Shown here: positions 23,712 through 34,935 of the stretch, piece by piece
Position numbering within the stretch: position 1 is the stretch's first letter
Layout of the letters: the number at the start of each line of letters is the position of its first letter
DNA from: Leuctra nigra
Lineage: Eukaryota > Arthropoda > Insecta > Plecoptera > Leuctridae
Direction of reading: 5' to 3'
Length of the DNA: 64,000 nucleotides
NCBI GenBank assembly: GCA_934045905.1
Contig: OW203770.1
Coordinates: forward strand, 2,666,001-2,730,000
Translations under genes and position numbers: made by a program
Notes under the pieces: generated by a model
Told to the model about the DNA's origin: nothing
Seen by the model: the letters and a program-made list of their open reading frames with translations, nothing else
Database searches by the model: none

Positions 23712-25105
23712 TTCAATTTCAATTTCAATTTATCTTTATTTGCACATTTATATACATACAAAAAGGCGACATTCAACATTATAATGATCACATTTGTCAT
23801 TGTTGATCTACCATGTAACCTGTTTAAAAAACAACTAAAACATATTATCTATTTAAGATAGTAGTCACACTGAACAATTTAACTACAAAAGAAGGTATAC
23901 TTGCGAAAGTAATAGTCAAGATAGTTATAAAATAGTTAAAAGATAAAAAATTAATGAATTAATAAATACCATACCTATACTATAGGGTTACTACAAAGCG
24001 TAAGTTGAAACTCTAGCAGTACCTAATCAAAATAAGGTAGGTATGATAGCTACAAGATTAATTTAAAACAGATAAGTTTAAAGATAAGCTAAAGCTAAGT
24101 TACTATTGTACGGGAGTTCAGACCTGTTCCTTGTAACACCCAATTGCAAACAAGTGATTCTTTAACATTTTATTGAACACACCTACACATGAGTCTTTTA
24201 GCTTGGTTGGCACATCATTATAGGCTTTCGCCGAAGCGTAAGCGAAAGACGATTTATATTTCGATGTTTTGTGGGTTGCAATCGATAGGTCAGCTCGGTT
24301 TCTAGTATTCACTAAATGCAGTTCTCCTCTTCGCACGATCTTCCTAGCCAAGTAGGATGGCTGTCCTGTCGTGATTGCCTTATGCGTAATGTTTAGGAGG
24401 TGGTGGAGACGGCGCTCATGCATTTTTAGCCAGCCGGCTTTCCTAATAGCTGGGGTGGTGTGGCATCTCCCAGGGAGGTTAAATGCAAAGCGGGCGCAAG
24501 CATTTTGGATAGTTTGTATACGGCTGCTATTCGCCTGAGTAATACATGGCCCATACACAGTGTCACAGTATGCTGGCGTCGAGAGAACAAGAGCATCTGC
24601 AAGGAGCAGCTTGGTTGATGTCGGGAGCAGCGACTGTAGCTTGCGGAGTCGTCGAAGCTTGTTGAAGGAGGTTCGCCGTAGCTGTGATACGTGCGAATTG
24701 AACGAGAAATGGCTGTCCAAAGTTACACCAAGACTTTTAGCTTCATCGGATAATGGGATCGGCACGTTGTCGAGCAGGACTTCGAAGTTACTCAGAATTA
24801 CCTTATCTCTTTGCTGTTTGGTGCCTATTAGCAGAGATACGGTTTTCGTGGGATTCAGGATGAGTGCGCGGTCACGTGCCCATGAAGAGATGGCAGAGAG
24901 GTCAGCATTCATATGATCTTTGGCACTCGCCGTGTCAGCCGGGTCGAAAGACACATACAGTTGCGTGTCGTCAGCATATACATGTATCTGACAATGTGTG
25001 AGACTTTCATGAATGTCAGCCGTGTAGATGATGAACAAGAGGGGACCAAGAATTGATCCCTGCTGTACTCCCGTGTGGATGTTTACAGACTTTGATGTTA
25101 AACGA
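23712..25105 (-). mobile_element. 5'-truncated non-LTR retrotransposon (CR1/Jockey-type)
   Basis: On the minus strand an uninterrupted frame of about 325 codons runs to a stop at 24118. It starts inside the reverse transcriptase palm: GVQQGSILGPLLFIIY, then the catalytic YADD in HVYADDTQLY, then the thumb and the C-terminal domain usual for this group (KLRRLRKLQ, RIQTIQNACARFAF, KAYNDVP). No RNase H is seen. A ~400-bp 3' UTR follows and ends in repeats of ATTGAA at 23712-23730, a typical short-motif tail. The endonuclease and N-terminal RT are missing. The frame has no stops, so this is a young copy. I cannot fix the clade (CR1, L2 or Jockey) without a tree. Confidence 0.92.
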
Positions 25106-25735
25106 TGTTGATGTTAAACGAATAGTTAAACTATTGAAAATATAGTTCATGAAAATTTGTGAAATTGTGAAAATAAATTAATGATATTTAAAAATAAAAC
25201 GTACTTTAGTACTAAATTATTTTTTTAATATTGTTTTTGCCATTTTTTTTAGTTATCTCTTGACGGTTTACTAATCTATTTCCCTATGTCAATTTTGACG
25301 TTTTTTTGATAATTTTGTGGCTAATTACGACAATCACGTCAAACTTCCAAATAATTTTGACATATCTCCCGCTTTTAATTGTATTGGCTCATTATTTGTG
25401 TTAATTATACCATATTAATGAAAACTCATAATGATAGCAAGTAAACTATGTCGCAATTCTTGAAAATATTAATAAAATATAATTGTAATTATTTTTCGGA
25501 GAACTCGATACGATAGCAAAAGCATAACACCCACGGAAGTTTTTCAAATATTGATAAGTAGGTACAATAGGAACCGATTACTTGAGCCTAACATGCTGTT
25601 AAATGAGCTCTGTATCTGAAAACTTGGTTTAAGAGCGTGATGTGATGCATACCAACCATGAAGCCAATCATCGTGATTTTAAAACTTTATGACTATGAAA
25701 AAATATTCTAAAATATTCACTAACATTTACTATTC
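25106..25735. repeat. Family R fragment
   Basis: It matches 51430-51728 joined to 54097-54380 nearly end to end: CAATTTTGACG, CTCATAATGATAGCAAGTAAACTAT, then GGAAGTTTTTCAAATATTGATA. This copy shows the uninterrupted site for the element at 51729. Confidence 0.8.
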
Positions 25736-26329
25736 ACTAAACGGTAGAAACAGATATAAATCCATTTCCCCATCCAACTAATGTCGGGTTGGGGGTTGGA
25801 AGTAGCTCCACCATCCTCTAGGGCCTCCTGGGATGCCGAAGCCGACCGGCCATTCCGACTTCTTCCCCGTTGTCCTCCTCCTCATCGTCTTCACTACCAT
25901 CTGAATCTTCCACCTGCCGCCAATTCATTCCATCTTTCTATGTCTTCCCACCATTTCTCTCTTTAGTCTTTAGTCCTTCAATCAGGGCCGTATTATCCAT
26001 AAGGCAACGTAGGCAGTCTGCCTCGGCATACGAAGCTTTTGGGGGCTACGAAAGTGCCACTTCAATAAATAAGATCATTTTTAATTAATTTATATTTGAG
26101 AAGCTCCTCTCTCCTTCAGCACTGGTCCCAAATATGGAGAGATATATTCTTAAAGCAATCTTAACATTCGGAAAAACTAAGAAAATTGATTAAAAAGTGT
26201 TAAAAAATGCCCTGCGGGGCAGGTTTGAACATGTCATGAGACACAAATGCAATTATTTTTTTATATAATTTAGTGAATCATGCTTCTAGCCTTCAGTATA
26301 TTATTGCCGTGTTTTAAGGAATTATGGTT
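25736..26329. other. Unassigned, no gene seen
   Basis: 25770-25975 is GC-richer than its surroundings, with CCTCCTCCTCATCG. 25984 begins CAGGGCCG, a hAT-like end, but no matching right end was found. 26200-26245 (CCCTGCGGGGCA-GTTTGAACATGTC) recurs at 37883-37915. Confidence 0.4.
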
Positions 26330-26390
26330 CGAGGTGTCGCACGTATCCGTGCTCGCTTATCAACGCGTTACACAGAGCGTTTTCCTTGTA
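26330..26390 (-). repeat. DR-1 terminal fragment
   Basis: The DR-1 left end in reverse: GGTTCGAGGTGTCGCACG to AGAGCGTTTTCC. It ends just before the region shared by genes A and B begins. Confidence 0.8.
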
Positions 26391-26526
26391 ACTATATTTG
26401 CAAGCAATGGTCAGAAAGTCAAACAATTATCACTAAAAACGCCCTGTTTGGTAGATAGCAAACGATCGAATAATATATAGTAATTAACTTGAAAACTAAT
26501 TAGTTTTGTCATGTGGTTTACTGGGG

Positions 26527-26533
26527 TATAAAA
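26527..26533 (+). promoter_or_regulatory. TATA box of gene A
   Basis: TATAAAA in GGGTATAAAAGCAGG, 85 bp upstream of the ATG. The same element and spacing precede gene B. About 130 bp upstream is also conserved between the two, including TTATCACTAAAAACG and AACTTGAAAACTAATTAG. Confidence 0.85.
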
Positions 26534-26617
26534 GCAGGTCGGGTTGCAGGATTCAAGTCACTGAGCACTGAGGGAGCAGAAGTAATCGTCTAGAACAAGC
26601 TACAAGTCTCAATCATC

Positions 26618-26645
26618 ATGAAGTTGGTGTACCTTTTGCTGTTGG
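26618..26645 (+). CDS. Gene A, exon 1 (start of signal peptide)
   Basis: A 28-nt coding exon: ATG AAG TTG GTG TAC CTT TTG CTG TTG G, then donor GTGAGT at 26646. The 5' UTR (about 26550-26617) is shared with gene B, ending CAATCATC directly before the ATG. The phase-1 end joins the acceptor at 30927 to give the signal peptide MKLVYLLLLACIVVLESTA. The intron is 4282 nt, against 1791 nt in gene B. Confidence 0.85.
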
Positions 26646-28927
26646 GTGAGTAGAATTTACTTGATTCGTGTTACAAATTAACTTTGAAATATTTTATATT
26701 ATTGCGATTGAGATATTATTGCCTATGGACAGTAGAGTCTTACAGGAAGATAAGTTTGTATTTATTAATTAACGAATTAATAATTTTTTAGAATATTTTA
26801 CATGGTTGCGGTCCTCAAAACTAGATTTTTTAAAACATTATTCATGGTTTATAATTTTTTTGTAACATTTTAAATAATTGTGTCGAAAATATTATTCCTG
26901 TTACTTACTCTTTTGGGAGACTAGATTTTTTTATCCTAATTAAGGTAGTACCTTCATTATACATATTGTTGGCGCTAAGGCCTGATTGATAAAGTGGACT
27001 GTAAATTAGGGGGGGGAAGAGAAAAGATAGAAAAACTCACCGACAATGTAGAGCCGTCTCGGCGTGAGGTGGCCGTCGTGGAAGCGATGGTCGTAGAGCA
27101 GAGCGGCTTGGTGAGGATGGATTTAACTATTCTAATCTAATAGAGTAAAGGAAAGGAAAAGAAAATGGTATGCATGGGCCTGCCTGGTGAACGGCCAGGG
27201 AACCGCGACACCACAAAAGAGAAAGGTCGAGAGCAGGAGCCCGCAACGTGTGCTCACTTCGAGCAGATAACTTAGAAAAGGAACCGTGGAACACGAACGA
27301 GGAAAGGTCAAGCCACAGAGCGCTGGCTAGACTGAACCAAGGAACAGGGGATGAAGATATGACCACAAGGTCACAGAAACGAAGGGCGGGAAAACACAAA
27401 ATAATGGCGCGAACACATATGTATAAAAAAAATCTTGAAATTACAAGTTCAGAAAACGTTTTCCTACATTTCAACTATATTTAAGTATAAATGAATCATA
27501 AAATGTCATTTAACTTGCAACCCCTGTCGTATAGCGAGGTTTCAATTTATTGCCTTCCGAGAATGAACAAAACTGTAACACAGGAGGTATAGGGAAATCA
27601 TTTAGTTTTTGGTTGATAACTTTTAAAATAGCACACGTTGGTATTGTTTTCAATTTTTTTCCTAATAGAATGTCTAACTATCTATCTAAAAATCAGTTTT
27701 TTGAAAAAACGTTGAACCTCAGTAAAATTCAAAACTCAAAAATAGCATGGAAATCGTCATAATTTTAATGGCCCCTATAAGACTACATGTTAAAAATAGG
27801 AATTTATAACTACAATATCTCAAAATCTAGACACGAGAAGTTGTTCATATTTCACAGTATCGTGTAAATAGTGATTATTGATACCTCTGCCAAAAATAGG
27901 CTTATTTGGAAGATATGAGATATCAGTAGTGCTACCTTAAAAAGATATGAGTCTTAAATTATTTTGTCCCATACATTATTCGAATTTGCAGAAGATTCTT
28001 ACAAGAGAGGAGTAGAATTTTTATTTGTAATATTCACAATTTGTTTGTATTTTAAATTATTTTGTCCAATATTCATATATCCCATATCAGAAATTCCTAA
28101 AAAGAGAGGTAGACTCTTCGTAATAGTTCACAATTTATTATATTTTGTATTTTAAATTATTTTTTCCCATACATTATTCGAATTTACAGAAGAAATGAGA
28201 TGTATTTATTTATTTATATTTTGTGTTATACACAATTTTGTTTCGTATTTCCAATTATTTTGTTTCCATATTACTCCCATATCCCAACTCATTACTATTA
28301 GCAGTAATGAAAGAGAAGAATTTCTTTTGTATTATCCACAAATTATTATATTTTGTATGTTGAATTATTTTGTCCCAATTATAATATTATTCCTGTTAGC
28401 AGTAGTGTCTCACAAAAGATATGTAGACCATTTATATTATTTTAAAATAATAATTTTACTGTAATATTTTAAATGATTATATCTGATGTACGTTTACAAC
28501 AACGCAGGTCGATTAAAAAACATGACAGATTAAACAACAAAGAATTACAAAAGTCACAAGAGAAAATGCATACCTAAATCACAAACAATTCACTTTTTTT
28601 TTTGTTAATTTTAAACCATAAATATATTCTGTTGTCACGGACCCCCAAAACTTATTTCAAACTTCTTGCTCCATTCTCCAAGGCTAAGATAGTTTATGGC
28701 TCTAACTCAAGTGGTGGATAGTGGATAACATAGTGGATAGTGGATAACATATCATAATAATGATATTGAAAATCGTTTTGAATGAACTGTACGGCAAACC
28801 TGGTTTTATATTAGATAAAATAAAGATAAATAAAAAAAGATATATTAAAGAAAAAATATATAAATTTTAGATAAATTTGTAATAAAAAAAGATTGTAACA
28901 CAATTTCAAGAAAATTCAATTTTTGCT

Positions 28928-29175
28928 AAGAGGATACAAATGTATAATAGAATCCCCCTAGAAATTATGAATTTAGATAATGTAAAGATTTTTAGGCGAC
29001 ATTGTTCAAAATTTGTTAGAGGTAACCAACTGTCCCCCAAACCAGGAGAAAGATCAACTTTCTGGGACAAGGGGGACGGATAATTGTTATTAGATTTAAT
29101 GAGTGCATTACCTATACCTATCATTGTATTAAATAGCACAAACTTGCTAATAAATAACTTACTACTACTACCACT
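28928..29175 (+). mobile_element. LINE 3' end (C-terminus, UTR and ACT-rich tail)
   Basis: Translation in one frame gives YNRIPLEIMNLDNVKIFRRH...FWDKGDG and a stop at 29083. This matches the C-terminus seen at 33667-33812 (MYNKLPDKVKNVNKVNIFRR...FWDKP). The tail is (TACTAC)-like at 29160-29205. It lies in gene A's intron. Confidence 0.8.
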
Positions 29176-29539
29176 ACTACTACTACAACTACTATACTAA
29201 GCTATTACTACTACTTTTATTTTTCTATTATTATTTAAATTTAACTTAATTTTAATTTAATTTTTTTTAATATATATTTTTTTTTGGGGGGGGGGAGGGG
29301 GGCGTTGTTTACGAAACACTTTCCAGCGGCATGCGGGTCCGGGCAGTTAAGGACCAAGAAAATTTTGATACCTTAGGTATTTCTTTACAATTATGAGACT
29401 TAGCTTTAAAATACTTTTGCTCTCATTACGGCCCCCATTGCCCTAGCAAAAGTGATTTTATATAAAGTTGCTCATCACAAAATGTCTGAAATTTCTAGAT
29501 TTATTGACGCAAGTGCAGAGAACGAAGAGTTTCTAGTAG

Positions 29540-29790
29540 TCTTCGACGACGTCATTTCCGGTTTCAGTAATTAGAAAAATTTAGTTTCACTATTGATATT
29601 TCATAAAGAGGGCTGTCTGAATCGATTGGGGCTAGTTTTATTCCGATCGATCCAGCCATTTTTGAGATATGACGTCACTTCCGGTTTCAAAATGGCGGCT
29701 TCCGGTTGGTTTTATAAAATGTCACTTCAGACGCCAAAAGTGCACATGTGGTAAAAATTTCAGATTGATCGGTTCAGCCGTTTAGCCTGT
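29540..29790. repeat. Single CRE-type repeat unit
   Basis: GACGTCATTTCCGGTTTC and GATATGACGTCACTTCCGG, as in the array at 20680-21790, followed by the same 'AGACGCCAAAAGTGCACA' text found at 21723. Confidence 0.85.
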
Positions 29791-30511
29791 GGCGGTGATA
29801 GCGGTGTTTCCTGATATCATCTTCAGAATCAGAAAGTGGTGTAATTTCACATTTTTCACGGCCCTCTAGCTCGCAAATGGAATAACATATTGTTCCAAAA
29901 TTTGTATATGTTGTCAGGTGGGCCATAGCTCGAAATTAAGAAATTTCGCAACAATGTGAGATTTCCCAATTTTGAGATCCAGTAGGCCGAAAATGCCATG
30001 TTATTGCCTATTCATAGTTTGCTCGAGCTTCTTTTGTTTTACATCAACAATGTAAAAAAGTATATTTCCGGCCATTTTGGTGTACAGCTGTCAAGTTGAT
30101 TTAAACTAATTATTATCGGTTTGTTGAAGATATAGTTTATAAATCAGTGGTTTTATAGCTAAAAGAACTTCTTCTGCAGCCTGCAATTGCGCAGGTAACC
30201 ATAAATATTATCAAAAATATACTGAAAAACAGATTGACAGCCGTTCTGACATGTTACACCAAGATGGCCGCTCAACAATGAGATGATGTCACGAGCAAAC
30301 TATGAATAGTAAAAGTGTTTGGTCTGCTCCTCATTTTATTAGGCATTTACGTTAATTGAGTGAGTGTGAGTGTACGGTACGACTTGGCTGGGTAGAGCGA
30401 CCGCTCCACTAGATTCCGTTCATAAGATTATTAGCTCACGGTCTTGTGGTGTTGAAGACTGTTATCCGCAAATATCTACTTTCGGACGCAATTTCAGCAG
30501 AGCATGAGGCT

Positions 30512-30780
30512 ATTACTAGAAAAACGCTCAGTGTAACGCGTTGATGAGCGAGCACCGATACGTGCAACAACTCCAACCAAACTTGATCACCTCAATTAAC
30601 TGTTTTCCAATGTCTATAGACTCAGGACGAATTGTAGATCCATGTGGCGTGGTCTTTACATGTGTGCAAAATTTCAGCTCGATCGGAGAAATGGTGTGAC
30701 CTGTAGAGCGTCCTGGACACACAAAAAAAACAGAGGTCCGTGCCAAATAAAGCCAAAAGGAGTCGCTTGCTCGTTAAATC
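30512..30780 (+). repeat. DR-1 copy with internal deletion
   Basis: Left end AGAAAAACGCTCAGTG with GATGAGCGAGCACCG. Right part GTGCAAAATTTCAGCTCGATC to CACAAAAAAAACAGAGG and AAGGAGTCGC. The middle ~600 bp of the long copy are missing. Confidence 0.8.
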
Positions 30781-30927
30781 ACACAAATTTACACCTAATA
30801 TGTAATTGGGCATTTATTTTAAATCTAAAAGAATGCTTCGTAAAGTATGATACACAAATTTTGTGAATATATTTATGTAATAATCGCCGCCAAAAACAAT
30901 CTCTGACAAAATATGATTTTGTTGCAG

Positions 30928-31817
30928 CATGTATCGTCGTGCTAGAATCAACTGCTCTTTCCTGCCCTTTGGCTACTGGCCGAACCATCATCATCAGCGA
31001 CTACCCCGCCAGTATCCCGGCTACCAACTGCGTTGGATGGTGCTACTATTATCCCAACTCCAAGCTTGACAACTTACCTAGTCTAAACCTAGGAATGTCT
31101 GATACCCTGATAGTCATTGCTGGACCTACCAGTTCTCCCTATACTGCAAAGACGCTCATGCAGTCATACAAATCCTACATCCAATACTATGCCGGGATTA
31201 CCAACCTCTTGTTCTACACTTACCCTGTTCCTTCTCCTGATGCTAATGGCGCTACCGCTGCCAGCAACACACTGTTAACTACTCAGATGCCTGGCATTTC
31301 TGCTTCTGTACAGGTCAAGGCCTACGCTGCGTACATTGTTGACAATCCCACTGGCAGTCCTTGTAGCTTCTATAATATTGCTCCAACTCCTCCTCCCTGC
31401 CCTCTCGCTGCAGGCCGAACCATCATCGTAAGCGACTACCCATCCAGTATCCCGACTAGGAACTGCCCTGAATCGTGCTACTATTATCCGAACTCCATGC
31501 TTGACAACTTACCCAGTCTAAACCTAGGAATGTCTGATACCCTGATAGTCATTGCTGGACCTACCAGTTCTCCCTATACTGCAAAGACGCTCATGCTGGC
31601 ATACAAATCCTACATCCAATACTATGCCGGGATTACCCACCTGTACTTCTACACTTACCCTGTTCCTTCTACTGATGCTAATGGCGCTACTGCTGCCAGC
31701 AACACACTGTTAACTACTCAGATGCCTGGCATTTCTGCTTATGTACAGGTCAGGGCTTACGCTACCTACATTGCTGACAATCCCACTGGCAGTCCTTGTG
31801 CGTATTGGAATTTGTAA
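30928..31817 (+). CDS. Gene A, exon 2: secreted protein with two copies of a novel four-Cys domain
   Basis: With exon 1 this gives a 305-residue protein. Residues 1-19 are a signal peptide (MKLVYLLLLACIVVLESTA). Two tandem domains of about 138 residues follow (22-159 and 167-305), joined by a short Pro-rich linker (IAPTPPP). Each domain begins CPLA-GRTII-SDYP, has NC-x3-CYYYPNS, then DTLIVIAGPTSSPYTA, a helix-like stretch, FYTYPVPS-DANGATAASN, and a final Cys. Four Cys per domain suggest two disulfides. The alternation of strand-like and helix-like segments suggests an alpha/beta fold (inference). There is no transmembrane segment, so the protein should be secreted. I do not recognise the family and give no function. 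Long stretches of the two domains are almost identical in DNA, which implies recent duplication or gene conversion. Acceptor TTTTGTTGCAG and TAA stop at 31815 are clear. Confidence 0.9.
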
Positions 31818-32421
31818 ATAGGGCCGATAAGTAGACGCAGCTCAGAAGGAAGTCTCGTGCATTTTTGTTCCAGTACATTTGTAAAAAAAAACACGAATAA
31901 TAATGTAAAGTATCACCTGAGAAATTTATAATTTTCATTTACAAAAATCAAATTGAAATGTAATGATACACTTAGGCGGGAAAAACGGCAAGTGGAAATA
32001 ATCAGTACTGTGATTTTCGAGTCTCCAACAATGTGTTACTATGGTGAATACTTTTTTGCCATGGCAATATAGAAATGTGTGATGTCATTGTCAATTTTCC
32101 TGTTCTAAAATTGAAAAAAAATCAAATATTGTATTATATAATTCCAAAAACTGTTAATCTATCAACAAAAATATTACTACCATCTGAGTTCAGCAAATCT
32201 CAACTTCCATAAAATAACTAGGTTATTCTGAAATCTAATTTTCACGAGACTTCCAGATTAAAGTTTGAAGTAAGCACATATTATTGTTGATTTTACTGTG
32301 ACACTGAGACTTCTTTGTTTGTTATAAAGTGATGTATTTTAATTTGTTGCACAATCTAATTGATTTATTTTACCATACTCACAGTTTGTTGTATTGTAAC
32401 GAAGTGAAGTTGATGAATATT

Positions 32422-32427
32422 AATAAA
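32422..32427 (+). promoter_or_regulatory. Poly(A) signal of gene A
   Basis: AATAAA in ATTAATAAACGCACTGC, about 600 nt after the stop. The same sequence follows gene B at 62204. The whole 3' UTR (31818-32560) is conserved between the two genes. Confidence 0.65.
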
Positions 32428-32735
32428 CGCACTGCAAATCAAGCGTCCATGTTTTATTGAAAAACACGTCGATGCTCCAACTACATGCATAAAATAATAA
32501 TATCCACACAAGTCCCTGTCCCACAGGCAAACGTTCTAGCAGTTCGTGCATTGGCTAGTTCCAAAAAGTAAACAAAATAATTCAAATCATTTACATAATA
32601 AATCGACATTAGAATTCAGAATATTGCGGTTCCGTATTATTCTTACTTAATCAAAATGATATTGGGAAACTTCAAAAGCTCCAAAACAAAGTTATGAAGA
32701 GCATACTTTGGGTAAATAGAAGTACCTACAGTTTG

Positions 32736-33020
32736 TTCCTAAGGCAGACACACTCATTGTTCTCGTTTTATAAGGTATCGTAAAATCATTTGCTCTTATT
32801 GTATCCTCAACCATTTATTGCACATCCCTTGTTCGAGGTCGTTTACAACCTTGTAGCCCTTAGCTCGCTTAGGGTGTGGAATATTTTTCCACAATGGTAT
32901 GTATGTATTTACGAGGTATGTTTTGACACTTTTAGGTTTTTACGATAGGGTCAGGTCCATTGTAAGTGTCACTAATACATCATAAAACGAGAACAATGAG
33001 TGTGTCTGCCTTAGGAACAG
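32736..33020. mobile_element. Foldback MITE inside the LINE
   Basis: Arms TGTTCCTAAGGCAGACACAC and onward to CTCGTTTTAT are repeated inverted at 32983-33020. It separates RT coding text on its left from that beyond 33450. Confidence 0.8.
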
Positions 33021-33026
33021 AGTATA

Positions 33027-33449
33027 GGTACAGTTGAGTTTTTCTCTCTATACCTAAGTCGGCAAACGCGGTATCCAGTCAAAGGCCACTCATCCATTGT
33101 CAATGGTTCAAAAACATGACACTTTCTAACAAGCTACAGGTTCGGCTACAGGCCGTGTTTTATGATCTCCAAATCCCAACTCTCCCCTGTTGTCAAATAT
33201 GGTCAAATGTTTCTTAGAATATGGAAAGGGGTAGGACATCTTTCTAAACCTCTCAAATCTGTGGTATTTGGCATCAATGCACAGTTGTAAAAATCGTCCT
33301 CCCTGCCCCTGACTTGATACCTGGCTCATCTCTAAATTTACAACCTGCCAAAACAAACACTTGTTCCTAGTCAAGCTCCATTGTGCAAATTCTGAGTGGA
33401 AATCAATGGAAACTTTCAAATAGGTATAGAGAGAAAAACTCAACTGTAC
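33027..33449. mobile_element. TA-type MITE inside the LINE
   Basis: Terminal repeats CAGTTGAGTTTTTCTCTCTA and their complement, each bordered by TA. About 420 bp with no transposase. It resembles Tc1-type ends. Confidence 0.75.
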
Positions 33450-34128
33450 ATCAATCTCTAATATGAATAATGCATTATGTTGGATTAATGTTAAACAAAG
33501 GATTTTATTAAATACATTAGCTTTTATATACAGAATTACTCAAGGACTAGCGTCTCAATACCTTAACAATAAGCTGTTGCCTGTGCAATCCCACACACAT
33601 AATACAAGACATAATTATTCATAGAGCAGCCACCTTTAGGAAATAATTGCCTTTTTCAAAAGGAATTAAAATGTACAACAAGCTGCCAGACAAAGTTAAA
33701 AATGTCAACAAGGTTAACATTTTCAGGCGTGAATGTATAACAATAATTAAAAACTGTTTGTGGAAGCCAGATATCCTGGCAAGTATTAATGTAGGATTTT
33801 GGGATAAGCCCTAACTATGTCCAAAGTATGTTATATGACTCATGTATTTTATGTATTGTCATGTAATTAACTATAGAGTTTCAGTTATATTATAATCCTG
33901 TAGTTTTTGTTGTAGTATTTATTTTCTTGACATATAATCAACCACTGAGTTTTTCTGCTGTATCTATAAATATAAATGTAATTCAAGATGTCTGTAAGAA
34001 ATAGCTTTATAGCTAATAAATGATTTTACTACTACAAGTTTTCTGGAAAAAAGATTCGCCTAACTCTATTTTCCCAGGTATCACCCGCATTCCAAATGTT
34101 AGTCCATAATTGACAAGCACTATCTTTG

Positions 34129-34475
34129 TTAGGGCCGGAATAACCAAAGTTAATCTGAGCCGGATTAACTAAATATTGGACTAAATTGGCGGCACAGCCA
34201 ATCAGATACCTCAAAATGAGTGAAACAATTGAATTTAATCCAAAGTTAGCTAATCCGGCACAATAGACAACATCATAAATTATCTAGTTAGCTCTGCTTT
34301 TCAAAAAATTTCATATGCAGTACCGTGATCCAAGTATCTATTATGGTTTTTCAACAATGGATCATAACCATAATAGATACTTGGATCACGGTACTGCATA
34401 TGAAAATTTTTGAAAAGCGAGCTAACTAGATAATTTATGATGTTGTCTATTTCACTTTGGTTATTCCGGGCCTTA
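34129..34475. mobile_element. Harbinger-type MITE (TTA target duplication)
   Basis: The element proper is 34132-34472, with ends GGGCCGGAATAACCAAAGT and the complement of ACTTTGGTTATTCCGGGCC, and TTA on both sides. 63290-63310 is the matching empty site (TTTGTTAGGGATTTGAAA). TTA duplications are typical of PIF/Harbinger. A TA-type MITE sits inside at 34266. Confidence 0.88.
34266..34447. mobile_element. TA-flanked foldback MITE, copy 2
   Basis: 182 bp with ends GACAACATCATAAATTATCT and complement, TA on each side. The interior matches 16777-16963 (GCTCTGCTTTTCAAAAAATT, GCAGTACCGTGATC). It is nested in the Harbinger-type MITE. Confidence 0.88.
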
Positions 34476-34922
34476 GGGAATTGAAACTCAGCTGTCGATA
34501 TATTATAGGCCTCCGAAATAGCCATTCCCACAAATAAGTGATACGTGATGGAGCCACTTCTGGCAAGATGGCTACTATCAGGTCCACATATTAATTTGTT
34601 TGTTTTTACATTTCGTGTTTCCATAAAGCAGTGAAAAAACAAAAAACAAATGAAATTGATACTTAGCTATAAATTTACTTTCTTGGCCATAACAAACAAC
34701 TATATCAAATATTTGTATTTATATTTATGCAAATGCGCTCTTGATAGCCGCCATTTACCTAGTACCACAAAATCCACCAGAGGTCAGTTGTGTTCCTTAT
34801 TTTCTCGAATAGGCGCTCCACTAGCACGACAATTAGCGCTTACCTAGTGGACGAAAGGCGATTGAATGGTGAGGGTGAAGTATTGAAAGAGCTATGGCCG
34901 CCGTGTTAAATTGTAGAAATAT
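34476..34922. repeat. Dispersed segments, no gene
   Basis: 34480-34820 is an inverted, diverged copy of 48128-48400. The block CCACCAGAGGTCAGTTGTG also occurs at 38780. 34830-34935 matches 63370-63470. Confidence 0.7.
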
Positions 34923-34935
34923 GAATAAAGAAATA

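Larger units (their letters stand above)
26646..30927 (+). other. Gene A intron 1, enlarged by repeats
   Basis: Ends and several blocks match gene B's intron: 26646-26900 with 57902-58110, 28640-28680 with 58935-58980, 29310-29480 with 59220-59350, and 30780-30927 with 59540-59692. Gene A alone has a block at 27000-27410, a LINE tail (28928-29175), a CRE-type repeat unit (29540-29790), repeats at 29860-30420 and a DR-1 copy (30512-30780). 27415-27790 is also present at 62850-63235. 27960-28450 holds AT-rich, internally repeated DNA (TTTTAAATTATTTTGTCCCATA occurs with variants four times). Confidence 0.75.
32605..34035 (+). mobile_element. LINE fragment split by two nested MITEs
   Basis: Coding remnants appear before and after a 710-bp interruption. 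32640-32730 encodes LQKLQNKVMKSILWVNRSTY, the RT C-terminal motif. 33470-33812 gives RILLNTLAFIYRITQGLAS, then, after frame damage, MYNKLPDKVKNVNKVNIF and a stop at 33812. The tail ends in AATAAATGATTTTACTACTAC at 34035. It is the same family as 28928-29175. Dead copy. Confidence 0.85.

Noticed and set aside
24560..24916. Plus-strand frame of 118 codons
   Set aside because: It lies antisense to the reverse transcriptase, which has clear motifs on the minus strand.
25984..26330. hAT element beginning CAGGGCCGTATTA
   Set aside because: No matching right end or 8-bp duplication could be found.
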